Made by a program: the position numbers and the translations under genes
IMG/VR virus record: IMGVR_UViG_3300027867_000003
Span: 20,798 to 84,797 of that record
Strand: one strand, 5' to 3'
Length of the DNA: 64,000 nt
From: a virus
Shown: in pieces, positions 1 through 7,465 of the stretch
How the letters are laid out: each line of letters begins with the position of its first letter
Numbering within the stretch: the first letter of the stretch is position 1
The notes under the pieces: generated by a model
The model's database searches: none
Told to the model about the DNA's origin: nothing
What the model saw: only the letters and a program-made list of their open reading frames with translations

Positions 1-2620
1 TCTGAAGCTGTTCCTCAGTATCATCGTCACGGAGGATTGTCACAACGCGGCCGGGGCGGGTATAGATCTTTGGAATCAGGTCAACATAGATTTCACCTGT
101 GTGACGGAGGCTATGAATCAGGTTATCAATATAATTGAAGCTACCAATATCTCCCGAGCGGCGAAGCTCCCGAAGCGCCCGACCGCTTTCGTCGTACTGA
201 CGCTCTTGAAGGGTTGCGTCGAAACGAACGCCGGTTGTCGCCAACATGTCCTGGGCGGCGCCCATTGCGACATTCACAACACCGGCGGGAATTTGAGCAG
301 GCGGAATTCGCTGCGGTGGAGGAACCATATGACCGTGGATTTCTTGGGCACGATAGGGAAGGAAAGACAGGTTCTTAGTATTAGATTCCTGCCAAACGCC
401 CTCATAGCCTTCTAGCTGGCCTTCTGCGATTAAATAAGGCGATTTAGGAACCAACATCGTTACTTCTGTTTCCATCGTGTTATGTGTTGCAATCATTCCC
501 CTTCCAGCTAGAAACAGATGAGAAGGACTGTCCACAGAAATACATTTAACGGGAACAGAAGTCACAGATTCTACAGATACTATGCTGTGCCTCTTAGACC
601 TTCTCTCTTGAAAAGGTCTGACTTTGTTTTGAATAGTTGCTTTCCTTTTAAGTCTAAATACATTTTCATCATGAGGACACGAAAATAAGAAAATATATGC
701 GTCACTCCCCTCATAAAGTCTACCTGTTGAAGCATTGACAGTGTTATGTTTCTCCCCAGCTTCCTTAATAATCTTGACTCTTATTCCTAGGGATGCAATA
801 AGTTCCTCAAAATCCAAGGCTAACTTTTCGTTTGTAGTAGAAAACCCACATTGATTGTTTCGCGGGTTAATAGTTCCATCGGTGTCCATCAATCCTTGTA
901 AAAGATTCCACCTTTGCTGGATAGAACCTCTAAGATACATTGCGGGTATGTGCTTTTTATTGACTATCAATCCCAACCCAGTAAATAAATGTCTAACACC
1001 TAAAACAGTGAATCTGCAAACCGCGTTATCTCCTCTAATATCATATTTTGTTGAACTCAATCTATATCTCAAATTTGTCAAATTATCTCGCATATTATCT
1101 ACATCAGACACACCAGAGAAAATTATAGGATCATTCTTAGATCCGTCCCCCAACCAAACACCCAATAAATATGGGTCTATGGGAAATTCCATGGAAGGAA
1201 GCTCCAAGGGCAAAGTAGTATAAATAAAATGCTTATCAGGTTCTAGTTCCTTTGTAGTTAAGATTTTATCTGTCCAGATTGTTCCAGCCGCTTTTCGACC
1301 AGAACGCTCTTCAACCGCCCAGGGATGATCCTCATCAGCAATTATGGATGTCCCACAATTAAAAGTCACTCTAAAACATTTGTGAAACAGATGTGTTGGA
1401 CTAACTCCCTTAACATTACAGATGTCGCCTTTTTCGTCAAAAACTTTATCTCCAACAACTATATCACCAATAGGTTTCCATCCATCTGGAGTTGGAATAG
1501 GAGTATCGATTGCAAGACAGCGACTATAGTTCAGCATCCTCTGTGGATCTTTAGCTTGCCGAATAATTCCCCAGAGCTTTACCCTGCCCTCAATGTCCTG
1601 TTCATCACCAATGACTTTGACAATCGGAATCCATCGACCTGGCCAAACGGTTTGTTCGAGGATCTGACGCCCTGTGATTTTGTACCATGTTATCTTAGGA
1701 ACCAGTGATCTGCGTTTGTCGACGACCTTGAATTGTTGCAGAACCTCGGGGCGAAGCTCGTCGCGCCAACCCTCGAAACCATTTTCTAGGAGAACCAGCT
1801 CTCGGGGCTCTAATTTGGTTTCATAGTATTCCGCAATTCGAACACTATATTGATCGATCCAAGTCTTTAGGCTGTCACCGAAACCGCCTGTGACCCACGG
1901 CATCGGGTCTGCGTCGGGCCACTGAGCTTTGAATTCATCTCGGTCAATCATCTCTGTGATGAAGCCGAATTTAGCGTCACTTCCGTCTATTTCGGTAGAA
2001 TCGGGATCAAGATAAACTGAGTAGGCATTCCTAATGCGTTTACAAACAATGATTTGATCGAAGGTATCGGGGTCAGCATATTCAGTTGTAACTCGCCAGT
2101 ATCCCCAACCTTTTCTGACGGCAGACTCGAAGCCAGTGTCATAGGCTCGATCTGCACGACTGTCGCGTTCGATTTCACGAATAAGCCCACGATAAATCCG
2201 AGCAACTTCAACATCGCTCCGGTCGCCAATCGGATGAATGTCGAGCGTTGGGCGGTTCTGGCGTTGGTCATTCGTAACTTGTTTAACGAGGACTGGAAAC
2301 TTATTGACCGTGAGGCAGGGACGTCGTTCCGAGTTCCTTCGTGCCCGATCGTTGGCGCTCCACTGATCTCCAGCATAGAATTTGTCGTCGTCGAGACCTT
2401 CGCGGCGATTATCGGCCTCAGCCGAGATGCAACGTTCGAGGCGCTTGCGGGCACGAGAGAGGACTTCGGCTTCATCCTCTTGCTGAGATTGATATTCGGC
2501 ACGGAGAGGACGCACATTGGAATTATCGTTAAGATCAGTCGGTGAAATTTTATTCATTCCGACGTCGACCTTTGGCAAACTGATCTTGCCACTGTCGCGT
2601 GGGCTATCAGGGTCCTGCAC
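1..2620 (-). CDS. Portal protein with in-frame intein (3' end outside window)
   Basis: This is the P22-type portal, the dodecameric ring through which DNA is packaged and ejected. About 367 extein residues precede the intein (479-1519), and the C-terminal extein runs off the window edge at base 1. The N-terminal extein has the acidic, Arg-rich style of portal N-termini, with segments such as FYAGDQWS, RPCLTVNKFP and RVTTEYADPDTFDQI. I chose GTG at 2620 because AAGGCGG lies 9 bases upstream; ATG at 2557 is the alternative but has a weak ribosome site. The gene closes the packaging block behind the terminase. The family call is from remembered portal sequence style, not a search. Confidence 0.82.
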   Translation of the reverse strand, partial: MQDPDSPRDSGKISLPKVDVGMNKISPTDLNDNSNVRPLRAEYQSQQEDEAEVLSRARKRLERCISAEADNRREGLDDDKFYAGDQWSANDRARRNSERRPCLTVNKFPVLVKQVTNDQRQNRPTLDIHPIGDRSDVEVARIYRGLIREIERDSRADRAYDTGFESAVRKGWGYWRVTTEYADPDTFDQIIVCKRIRNAYSVYLDPDSTEIDGSDAKFGFITEMIDRDEFKAQWPDADPMPWVTGGFGDSLKTWIDQYSVRIAEYYETKLEPRELVLLENGFEGWRDELRPEVLQQFKVVDKRRSLVPKITWYKITGRQILEQTVWPGRWIPIVKVIGDEQDIEGRVKLWGIIRQAKDPQRMLNYSRCLAIDTPIPTPDGWKPIGDIVVGDKVFDEKGDICNVKGVSPTHLFHKCFRVTFNCGTSIIADEDHPWAVEERSGRKAAGTIWTDKILTTKELEPDKHFIYTTLPLELPSMEFPIDPYLLGVWLGDGSKNDPIIFSGVSDVDNMRDNLTNLRYRLSSTKYDIRGDNAVCRFTVLGVRHLFTGLGLIVNKKHIPAMYLRGSIQQRWNLLQGLMDTDGTINPRNNQCGFSTTNEKLALDFEELIASLGIRVKIIKEAGEKHNTVNASTGRLYEGSDAYIFLFSCPHDENVFRLKRKATIQNKVRPFQERRSKRHSIVSVESVTSVPVKCISVDSPSHLFLAGRGMIATHNTMETEVTMLVPKSPYLIAEGQLEGYEGVWQESNTKNLSFLPYRAQEIHGHMVPPPQRIPPAQIPAGVVNVAMGAAQDMLATTGVRFDATLQERQYDESGRALRELRRSGDIGSFNYIDNLIHSLRHTGEIYVDLIPKIYTRPGRVVTILRDDDTEEQLQ
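479..1519 (-). mobile_element. LAGLIDADG intein in the portal protein
   Basis: A 347-residue in-frame intein. It begins with Cys in CLAIDTPIPTPDG (block A, codon 1517-1519) and ends with His-Asn (codon 479-481), followed by Thr as the +1 extein residue. Two LAGLIDADG motifs are visible: LLGVWLGDGS near residues 117-126 and LLQGLMDTDG near 206-215. The C-terminal block F/G is CISVDSPSHLFLAGRG then MIATHN. All splicing residues (Cys1, terminal His-Asn, +1 Thr) are present, so it should splice. Its DNA is clearly more A/T-rich than the flanking portal sequence, consistent with later arrival. The insertion follows the portal segment RMLNYSR. Confidence 0.95.
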
Positions 2621-2634
2621 AGAGGTTATCCGCC

Positions 2635-2871
2635 TTAAATCTCACTGTGAATTCGGGTCATCAATTCACCAATTTTGTCCATTCGTGAATGAAGCCTACG
2701 GATAAGATCAAGGGTCGTGGGAACTTCGCCCCCTGTGGGAGCAACCGAGACTCCAACGTCTGTTCCATCGATGTGTTTGGCAAGAAATTTGGTAATGGAG
2801 GAAATGTGGTCCATTAACCGCTGATCGAGGGATTGGAGTTCTCCGGTAATCGAGGGTTTGATGTCGGGCAT
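2635..2871 (-). CDS. Small protein upstream of portal, unknown function
   Basis: A 78-residue, mostly helical protein beginning MPDIKPSITGELQSLDQRL. Paired Leu/Ile spacing suggests a short coiled coil. It sits 14 bases before the portal start and immediately after the basic protein at 2875, so it is part of the late head operon. No family was recognised; a head accessory role is inference from position only. Confidence 0.65.
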   Translation of the reverse strand: MPDIKPSITGELQSLDQRLMDHISSITKFLAKHIDGTDVGVSVAPTGGEVPTTLDLIRRLHSRMDKIGELMTRIHSEI

Positions 2872-2874
2872 TAG

Positions 2875-3030
2875 CTAATATCCCTTTCCGCCACCACCAG
2901 AGCCGCGGCTTCGGGTGGCCTTGGGCTTATCGCTTTGAAGAGCTTTTGGGGTCTTCATCGGCTTTGATTGCTTTGGAAGTCGGACGGTCTTTGGCTTATA
3001 TGAGACGAAGGCAGATTTCTGTCGGGCCAT
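2875..3030 (-). CDS. Small basic Lys/Gly-rich protein
   Basis: A 51-residue protein rich in Lys, Pro and Ser, ending in a glycine-rich tail (SRGSGGGGKGY). The high positive charge suggests nucleic-acid contact or a virion minor component, which is inference. It starts with ATG at 3030, directly behind the stop of the gene at 3032, and is followed closely by the gene at 2871. Confidence 0.6.
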   Translation of the reverse strand: MARQKSAFVSYKPKTVRLPKQSKPMKTPKALQSDKPKATRSRGSGGGGKGY

Positions 3031-3031
3031 T

Positions 3032-3286
3032 CTAGGAATTCCTAACTAGGACTTCGCACGGGGGAAACCCGGCTTCGATAACAGCTTCTATAGACGAGAG
3101 GGCCTTTTCGCGCGCCTCGCGGAGGGATTTCCCAATCGGAGGCTTTGAGATCACGGCGAAGTATTCTCCATTCCGGCCATCTGAGACAGAGATTCGGAGA
3201 GCCTGAGAATCGAGAATTGGGGAATAGAAACTGAATTCACTGTATGTGAGCTTTGGTCGATCGCCCGATTTTTCCTCGTCGGTCAT
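3032..3286 (-). CDS. Hypothetical protein, 84 aa
   Basis: Unknown protein starting MTDEEKSGDRPKLTYSEF. The ATG overlaps the stop of the preceding gene (ATGA at 3283-3286), so it is translationally coupled. The larger open frame to 3370 is out of register with that coupling and was not used. A central beta-strand-like stretch (LRISVSDGRNGEYFAVISKP) precedes a helical C-terminus. Confidence 0.6.
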   Translation of the reverse strand: MTDEEKSGDRPKLTYSEFSFYSPILDSQALRISVSDGRNGEYFAVISKPPIGKSLREAREKALSSIEAVIEAGFPPCEVLVRNS

Positions 3287-3531
3287 TGATCTTTTCCAAC
3301 GACAACCGGAACTAAGGTCGTCTGATTCGCGGCTGATAAGAGGGCAAATTTGGCCCGGTCCAAGATCCACGAGGCACGTTCAACGGTCATATCGGGGCCG
3401 CTCGTGATGACGAGAGCACCACTGGATAATTCGGATAGAATTAGAACCGAGGTTGGAGAAGACCTAATAACGGCCGTTAGGGCCGAGTCGGCCGACAGAT
3501 GAACATTGGAAATCGGAGCCGAGTCAAGCAT
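3283..3531 (-). CDS. Hypothetical protein, 82 aa
   Basis: Unknown protein starting MLDSAPISNVHLSADSAL. The ATG at 3531 overlaps the end of the membrane-protein gene (3524), and its own stop overlaps the next start. The upstream extension to 3621 lies antisense-like over the membrane gene and was rejected. Alternating hydrophobic residues suggest a small beta-rich fold. Confidence 0.6.
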   Translation of the reverse strand: MLDSAPISNVHLSADSALTAVIRSSPTSVLILSELSSGALVITSGPDMTVERASWILDRAKFALLSAANQTTLVPVVVGKDQ

Positions 3532-3727
3532 GGGTTTTCCGCTTAGGAATCCAACCTCCGAGGAGAATGTAGGCAATACCACCCAAGATATAAGGAAGGG
3601 TAAAGACCGAGCCGATGACAATAGCTAGAAGGGCAACCATGATTAGGGAATTCGTAATAACGGTCAGCACGACTCCACCGCCGAATAAGAGGCAGGCGGC
3701 GATAATTAGAAGAAGGAAAACGATCAA
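3524..3727 (-). CDS. Small two-helix membrane protein
   Basis: A 67-residue protein with two strongly hydrophobic segments (about residues 2-26 and 29-58) and a basic tail, KRKTHA. This is a typical small integral membrane protein of the inner membrane. It is coupled to both neighbours by short overlaps. It could be a holin-like or superinfection protein, but the position in the head operon gives no clear job. Confidence 0.68.
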   Translation of the reverse strand: MIVFLLLIIAACLLFGGGVVLTVITNSLIMVALLAIVIGSVFTLPYILGGIAYILLGGWIPKRKTHA

Positions 3728-3927
3728 CGAATTATTCCCTGTGGACCGTTGGCGTTTCGCTTTTGGCGAAGCCGATTTTCGGAATCCCTGCCCCAGTCAG
3801 GCATCGAAGGGTCATGTTGAGTCTGGAGAGATCGGCCATGTTTGTCGACAGGAAAGTTTTCCTTTGGCTGGGGCCACGAGCGACCTGGATGGGTCTTGAA
3901 AGGCTTTTCTTCGTGCGGAGCGGGCAT
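3724..3927 (-). CDS. Hydrophilic small protein, first gene after a TTGTATGCC site
   Basis: A 67-residue, Pro/His/Lys-rich, probably disordered protein (MPAPHEEKPFKTHPGRSW). Its ATG at 3927 lies 32 bases downstream of the minus-strand TTGTATGCC motif at 3959-3967, making it the first gene of a likely sub-operon reading toward the portal. It overlaps the following membrane gene by ATGA. Function unknown. Confidence 0.55.
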   Translation of the reverse strand: MPAPHEEKPFKTHPGRSWPQPKENFPVDKHGRSLQTQHDPSMPDWGRDSENRLRQKRNANGPQGIIR

Positions 3928-3958
3928 CAGAGGTAGTTCCTTTGACCTAAGTTCTCAA

Positions 3959-3967
3959 GGCATACAA
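3959..3967 (-). promoter_or_regulatory. TTGTATGCC motif
   Basis: The minus strand reads TTGTATGCC, the core that recurs at transcription-unit boundaries in this genome. It lies just upstream of the gene starting at 3927 and downstream of a hairpin-rich gap. GACCTAAG sits beside it on the plus strand, as it does near the copy at 13278. A phage promoter or operator is the simplest reading; no experimental evidence. Confidence 0.5.
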
Positions 3968-4424
3968 CGCACGGGGCCGGGGCAAACGACTGTTGGTTCT
4001 CCCTCACGACAGAGAATAACCCCATCGTGAGGGACCAAGGCAACACGGTGCAACTTTGCTGTAGCAGATGATTTGTTGGCCCAGTTACGGTTCCCCACCA
4101 TCTTTAACGACCGCTTGTGGCGAATCGAACTACATTGCATCATGCAGACTATAGAACCAAGGCGCTTTGGTAGTAGCAGCAGTGGTAGTGATGGCGATGG
4201 GCATAAGCCCAGCCACGTTTGCGGTCGCGGGTAGCGAACCGCCCTGCTCCACACCAACCGCCCCGCGCCGACTTAGGTGGGGGTTCACGAGAGTCGAAAT
4301 TCTCGCGCCCCGGGCCAAAGGCCCCACGCTGGACTAATGCAGCAGTTTTGATCGACAAGTTGAGCCCACCGGAGCGACAGACAGGCGCCTCATTCAGTCG
4401 CATGTCTTGGCCCATTCCTGCGTT
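3968..4424. other. Non-coding gap with a strong hairpin
   Basis: This is a 457-base stretch without a convincing gene. It contains a perfect 9-bp hairpin, CCCTCACGA at 4001-4009 pairing with TCGTGAGGG at 4025-4033, and a second stem CGAGA/TCTCG near 4289-4306. Open frames here are Cys/His/Trp-rich and unlike the neighbours, so I treat them as chance. It may carry a terminator for the upstream operon, a leader RNA, or a small RNA. Confidence 0.5.
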
Positions 4425-4694
4425 CTAGTCCTGACTGCCAGTCAATGTGCGATTCTCTGACTCGGTCGATTGATTGAGCCAAGGAACCGATTTGCCGCCG
4501 TTAGGTTGGTCCTCAAGGGCTTCTATAGCCTTTCGGGCCTGACGCCGGACAAATTCTCGAATCTCCTCGCTAGTTGATTCCCATCGGGGTGGGAAATTGC
4601 CGGTTGCCAAACGACGCCAATTGGCATAATAAATTGCTTGAGCGACAACGTCGAGCTTTGGGTGATCGAATTGATCGGGCATTTTATCGTCCAT
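4425..4694 (-). CDS. Hypothetical protein, 89 aa
   Basis: Unknown protein starting MDDKMPDQFDHPKLDVVAQA, helical with a charged C-terminal half (EEIREFVRRQARKAIEALE). Start at 4694 is preferred because upstream in-frame codons are only TTG; ATG at 4682 is also possible. It follows the gene at 4706 and precedes the hairpin gap, so it is probably last in the terminase operon. Confidence 0.6.
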   Translation of the reverse strand: MDDKMPDQFDHPKLDVVAQAIYYANWRRLATGNFPPRWESTSEEIREFVRRQARKAIEALEDQPNGGKSVPWLNQSTESENRTLTGSQD

Positions 4695-4705
4695 TGTTGA
4701 TGGAT

Positions 4706-4945
4706 CTAGGTGTTGAGCTTTTCGAACCAAATGGGGACTTTTTGCCAGCGAAGGCCAGCGGCCGCGACGAAGCCGAGGGACGCAAGATCACCGGAAGATA
4801 ATTTCTTCGGGAGTCGGTCGTCGTTGGGCTTGTAGATGATTTCAATCTGACGGCCGAGGGTTCGCTCGCAATGGAGGTTCCAGGCCCGTAAGTCAAGGGG
4901 TTGGCTCCGAGGACCAAGAAATATGGGAACTCCAGGTCTATTCAT
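4706..4945 (-). CDS. Hypothetical protein, 79 aa
   Basis: Unknown protein starting MNRPGVPIFLGPRSQPLDL. The ATG overlaps the stop of the tiny membrane gene (ATGA at 4942-4945). Trp and Arg content is high and no motif was recognised. It belongs to the string of small coupled genes behind the large terminase. Confidence 0.55.
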   Translation of the reverse strand: MNRPGVPIFLGPRSQPLDLRAWNLHCERTLGRQIEIIYKPNDDRLPKKLSSGDLASLGFVAAAGLRWQKVPIWFEKLNT

Positions 4946-5013
4946 AAGGAATCCAGGGTTTCGAGAACAGAATGAATAAAGAGAACGAGAATCAGGATAA
5001 TGAGGCTGCCCAT
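4942..5013 (-). CDS. Very small single-span membrane protein, 23 aa
   Basis: A 23-residue ORF, MGSLIILILVLFIHSVLETL plus DSL. Its ATG overlaps the large-terminase stop (TGATG at 5011-5015) and its TGA overlaps the next ATG. The double overlap and the clean hydrophobic helix support translation. Function unknown. Confidence 0.5.
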   Translation of the reverse strand: MGSLIILILVLFIHSVLETLDSL

Positions 5014-6446
5014 CAATGGACCATCCAGCTGAGGTCGGAGACGTTCGACTCTATGGATGTCGATCTGACGAACCTCCGAAGCTTCGGGGTTCGGACCATC
5101 TGGAGGCCCCGGCCAATCAAAGAACAGACGTCGACGCCGTCATCATGACGGCCACTGGGAAACGAGGTTAGCTGGTGCAACAAATCTCCTTTCCAGCGGG
5201 CATTCTTCGGGAGAAAGACCTTCCCCATAGACGCTTTTGCCTGGAAGCTTTTGCAACGGGTTGGTTTGTCGTTGATCGAGGGGAGCCACTCAATTCGGCA
5301 TTCAGCGTTTCGCTCGGTCATCCGGGCCGTTAGAAAGGGCTCGACCGATCTCCTGATGGGGCCGCTTTCGCCGAACCACAATTCAGGATCGTGGTCGAGG
5401 ATCAAATCGCATTGCTTCTCGATCCAAATATCTGGGGTAGTTTGGCCGCGCCACCAGTCGGTGATATAGATATTTCCCATTGAGTCGAGATTGAAGATAC
5501 CGTGTTCGGTGAAATCGCCGTGGCCTTCGGTGACGGCATAGTCGGAGGCCCCATAGGCAATCGTGTTTGCCGGAAGGGCGTCGTATTCGCCGAACCAAGA
5601 GGCTTTGAAATAGTCGCCTTCCTCAGAGACGGGGCGCTGTTGATAGAGGGCTTGCCAACTCCTGGCGTCAAGTTTTGCGACCTCAACCATCTTAGGCGTG
5701 AACCACTCGGGCCATAGGAGAACCCCGGGTCTTCGACCCAAGGGATCGTCGACGTGGGCTTCCATGCCCAGCTCAACCACGGTCCATTGATCTGCTTCTC
5801 GGTCGAGAATTCGCCCCGCCAGATCCCGTTCGTGCCACCGAGTTGTGACAATGATCTGAGCCGCCTTCGGCTTGAGGCGGGTCAGGAAGTCAGAGATGTA
5901 CCAGTCGTAGGTCCGTTCTTGGGCTCGAAGGGAATCGGCTTCTTCCCGACCTTTGGTCGGGTCGTCGATCAGGCCGATGTCGGCCCTTCGACCTGTAATG
6001 GCAACGCCAACGCCGGCGGCAAAATACTCACCGTCGAGTTCTGTTGACCAATAGGAAACGGCTTTTGAGTCGCGGGCGATGCTGACGCCAAAGAGGGCCG
6101 CGTGGTCAGGGCGGGAGAACAGATTTCGAACCCGTCGGCCGAAGCGATCCGCTAGGTCCTGTGTATGCGAACAGGCTAAAATGGCCTTCGTCGGATTTCG
6201 GCCGAGATACCATGACGGAAAGACCATTGAACAATAGAAACTTTTCCCACTACCTGGGGGTTCGCAGATCATCAGTTTGTCGATTTTGCCGACTTCCACG
6301 GCTTCAAGGTGCCGCAGAATTAGTCTGTGATGTTGAGCGGGCGTGACGCCTAAGTCCATGTATTCGACGTAGTCGGCAATCGAGGCCCGTGCGACGGAAC
6401 GGAGTTCCAATTCACGAAGGGCCTCAGGTGGACTTAGGAAGGGCAT
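5013..6446 (-). CDS. Terminase large subunit (intact)
   Basis: The DNA-packaging motor, an ATPase plus headful nuclease, 477 residues. The ATPase domain has Walker A EPPGSGKS (62-69), Walker B GLIDDP (about 158-163) and a coupling motif IIVTTRWH (198-205). The RNase-H-like nuclease domain shows an acidic site, ASDYAVTEGHGDF (about 300-312), and the late acidic motif HDDGVD (434-439). Length and motif order fit a complete enzyme, so this is likely the working motor. Start MPFLSPPEALREL at 6446 leaves a short gap to the gene at 6471. Compare the degenerate second terminase at 8644-9567. Confidence 0.93.
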   Translation of the reverse strand: MPFLSPPEALRELELRSVARASIADYVEYMDLGVTPAQHHRLILRHLEAVEVGKIDKLMICEPPGSGKSFYCSMVFPSWYLGRNPTKAILACSHTQDLADRFGRRVRNLFSRPDHAALFGVSIARDSKAVSYWSTELDGEYFAAGVGVAITGRRADIGLIDDPTKGREEADSLRAQERTYDWYISDFLTRLKPKAAQIIVTTRWHERDLAGRILDREADQWTVVELGMEAHVDDPLGRRPGVLLWPEWFTPKMVEVAKLDARSWQALYQQRPVSEEGDYFKASWFGEYDALPANTIAYGASDYAVTEGHGDFTEHGIFNLDSMGNIYITDWWRGQTTPDIWIEKQCDLILDHDPELWFGESGPIRRSVEPFLTARMTERNAECRIEWLPSINDKPTRCKSFQAKASMGKVFLPKNARWKGDLLHQLTSFPSGRHDDGVDVCSLIGRGLQMVRTPKLRRFVRSTSIESNVSDLSWMVH

Positions 6447-6470
6447 CGATGATCGGTCTCAGAGGTCCTG

Positions 6471-6635
6471 CTAGGCCGCCGCCGGGGGCGTATCGGCGGC
6501 TGTGGCCGATTGAAGGGCCGTGATGGCGGAATTGAGGGCGTCGATGGCGGCCGTGATTTTCTCCTGATTAGAAACAATGAGACGGAGCCACGAGATCAGG
6601 CTCCACGAGGGAGGATATTGGGGAACCTGAGCCAA
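6471..6635 (-). CDS. Small protein, 54 aa, TTG start
   Basis: The ORF reads LAQVPQYPPSWSLISWLRL and continues through an amphipathic helix to an Ala-rich end (ATAADTPPAAA). The only available start after the upstream in-frame TAG is TTG at 6635. The amino-acid pattern is protein-like and it fills the space between 6654 and the terminase. Function unknown. Confidence 0.5.
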   Translation of the reverse strand: MAQVPQYPPSWSLISWLRLIVSNQEKITAAIDALNSAITALQSATAADTPPAAA

Positions 6636-6653
6636 TGGCTGGTTGCCTGAGGG

Positions 6654-6908
6654 CTATTGGTCGAGCTTGCGACCGCCGCCGGAGCCGCCGAGAAACGGCG
6701 GCGGATCGCGGTCCTGGGTGTGGGGATTCGTCGGGGCCGAGGTCATGATTTCGACCTTAGAGCGGGTCGGGCGGGAGCCGCTACCGACGGCGGTGTCTTG
6801 GGGCATCGAGCCGCCGTGTTCCTGCGGCATCGACGGGACATCGTGGATGATGTGGCCGCCCTTGGACATCATTTTGCCGGTGTGCGGATCGGGGCGATTA
6901 GAGGCCAT
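6654..6908 (-). CDS. Low-complexity hydrophilic protein, 84 aa
   Basis: Starts MASNRPDPHTGKMMSKGGHI and is rich in Gly, Pro, Ser and Asp, with a C-terminal FLGGSGGGRKLDQ. Probably disordered; small proteins like this are common in head operons. The plus-strand frames over it are shadows. Start ATG at 6906-6908, preceded by AGGACC. Confidence 0.6.
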   Translation of the reverse strand: MASNRPDPHTGKMMSKGGHIIHDVPSMPQEHGGSMPQDTAVGSGSRPTRSKVEIMTSAPTNPHTQDRDPPPFLGGSGGGRKLDQ

Positions 6909-6940
6909 GATGGGAGGTCCTTTCTGAGGCCGGGGGGAGT

Positions 6941-7168
6941 TTAAGGGAGTTGACCCGTAGTAATCCCCAAGGCGGGGTCAATGTAGTTCACGACATAGCC
7001 TTGGGACTTATAGAAGGCAATTTCGTTGCGAAGTGCGTCGAGAGATCCAACACCGAGAACTCTGGTCGGGCCGGTGGGAGTTGACTGGACACCATTGATG
7101 GTGATTATTATTGATGGCGAGGTCCCCGCCGGGGATTTTGACTTCGTGATGCTAATGGTGCCGGCCAC
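6941..7168 (-). CDS. Hypothetical protein, 75 aa
   Basis: Starts MAGTISITKSKSPAGTSPSI. A beta-rich N-terminal half (SIIITINGV) is followed by a helix (LDALRNEIAFYKSQGY). GAGGACCT precedes the ATG. Possibly a small virion or decoration-like protein, but no family was recognised. Confidence 0.6.
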   Translation of the reverse strand: MAGTISITKSKSPAGTSPSIIITINGVQSTPTGPTRVLGVGSLDALRNEIAFYKSQGYVVNYIDPALGITTGQLP

Positions 7169-7178
7169 TGATAGGTCC

Positions 7179-7385
7179 TCAGTTAAAGGGGGGTTTCACG
7201 GATTTGTTGTGCGGGCTGTTAGGCTCGTCGAACTCGCGGCCGTCGAAACTGTTGTGGACGATGATACCATCGTCGATGAATGGATGACAGGGACAATCGA
7301 CGCTGAAGGCGTGTTCCTGAAGATCTTCTATAGGAGTTACGTGTCGAGAGCCGTCTTCGAATATGTCGGCGCGCCACGGTTTCAG
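7179..7385 (-). CDS. Conserved small phage protein, no normal start codon
   Basis: This frame reads DGSRHVTPIEDLQEH, then CPCHPFIDDG and IIVHNSFDGREFDE. I recognise it as a small phage family with the pattern RHVxP-xDL-xEH, Cys-x-Cys-x-P and vvHnSxDGRE. Between the in-frame TGA and the conserved part there is no ATG, GTG or TTG; CTG at 7385 is the only near-cognate start. A short ATG frame (about 10 codons) begins just upstream at about 7412 in another register, so a frameshift or CTG initiation is possible. Confidence 0.55.
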   Translation of the reverse strand: MKPWRADIFEDGSRHVTPIEDLQEHAFSVDCPCHPFIDDGIIVHNSFDGREFDEPNSPHNKSVKPPFN

Positions 7386-7465
7386 ATCGAGCGCCGAGAG
7401 ATTTCACTTGCCATAGGGGACTCCAGGGTTAGAGTTGCGTTTGATGATTGAGTGGTGGCTTGATT

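Noticed and set aside
2054-2545. 163-codon plus-strand ORF opposite the portal
   Set aside because: It is antisense to the portal frame, whose family-like sequence and intein prove the minus strand is coding.
4081-4145. Possible tRNA gene on the minus strand (GTTCGATTCGCC resembles a T-loop)
   Set aside because: The flanking arms do not pair into a T-stem or acceptor stem and no matching anticodon arm was found.
4149-4415. 88-codon minus ORF in the 3968-4424 gap
   Set aside because: Composition (many Cys, His, Trp, Arg) is unlike neighbouring genes and it has no ribosome site; hairpins dominate the DNA.
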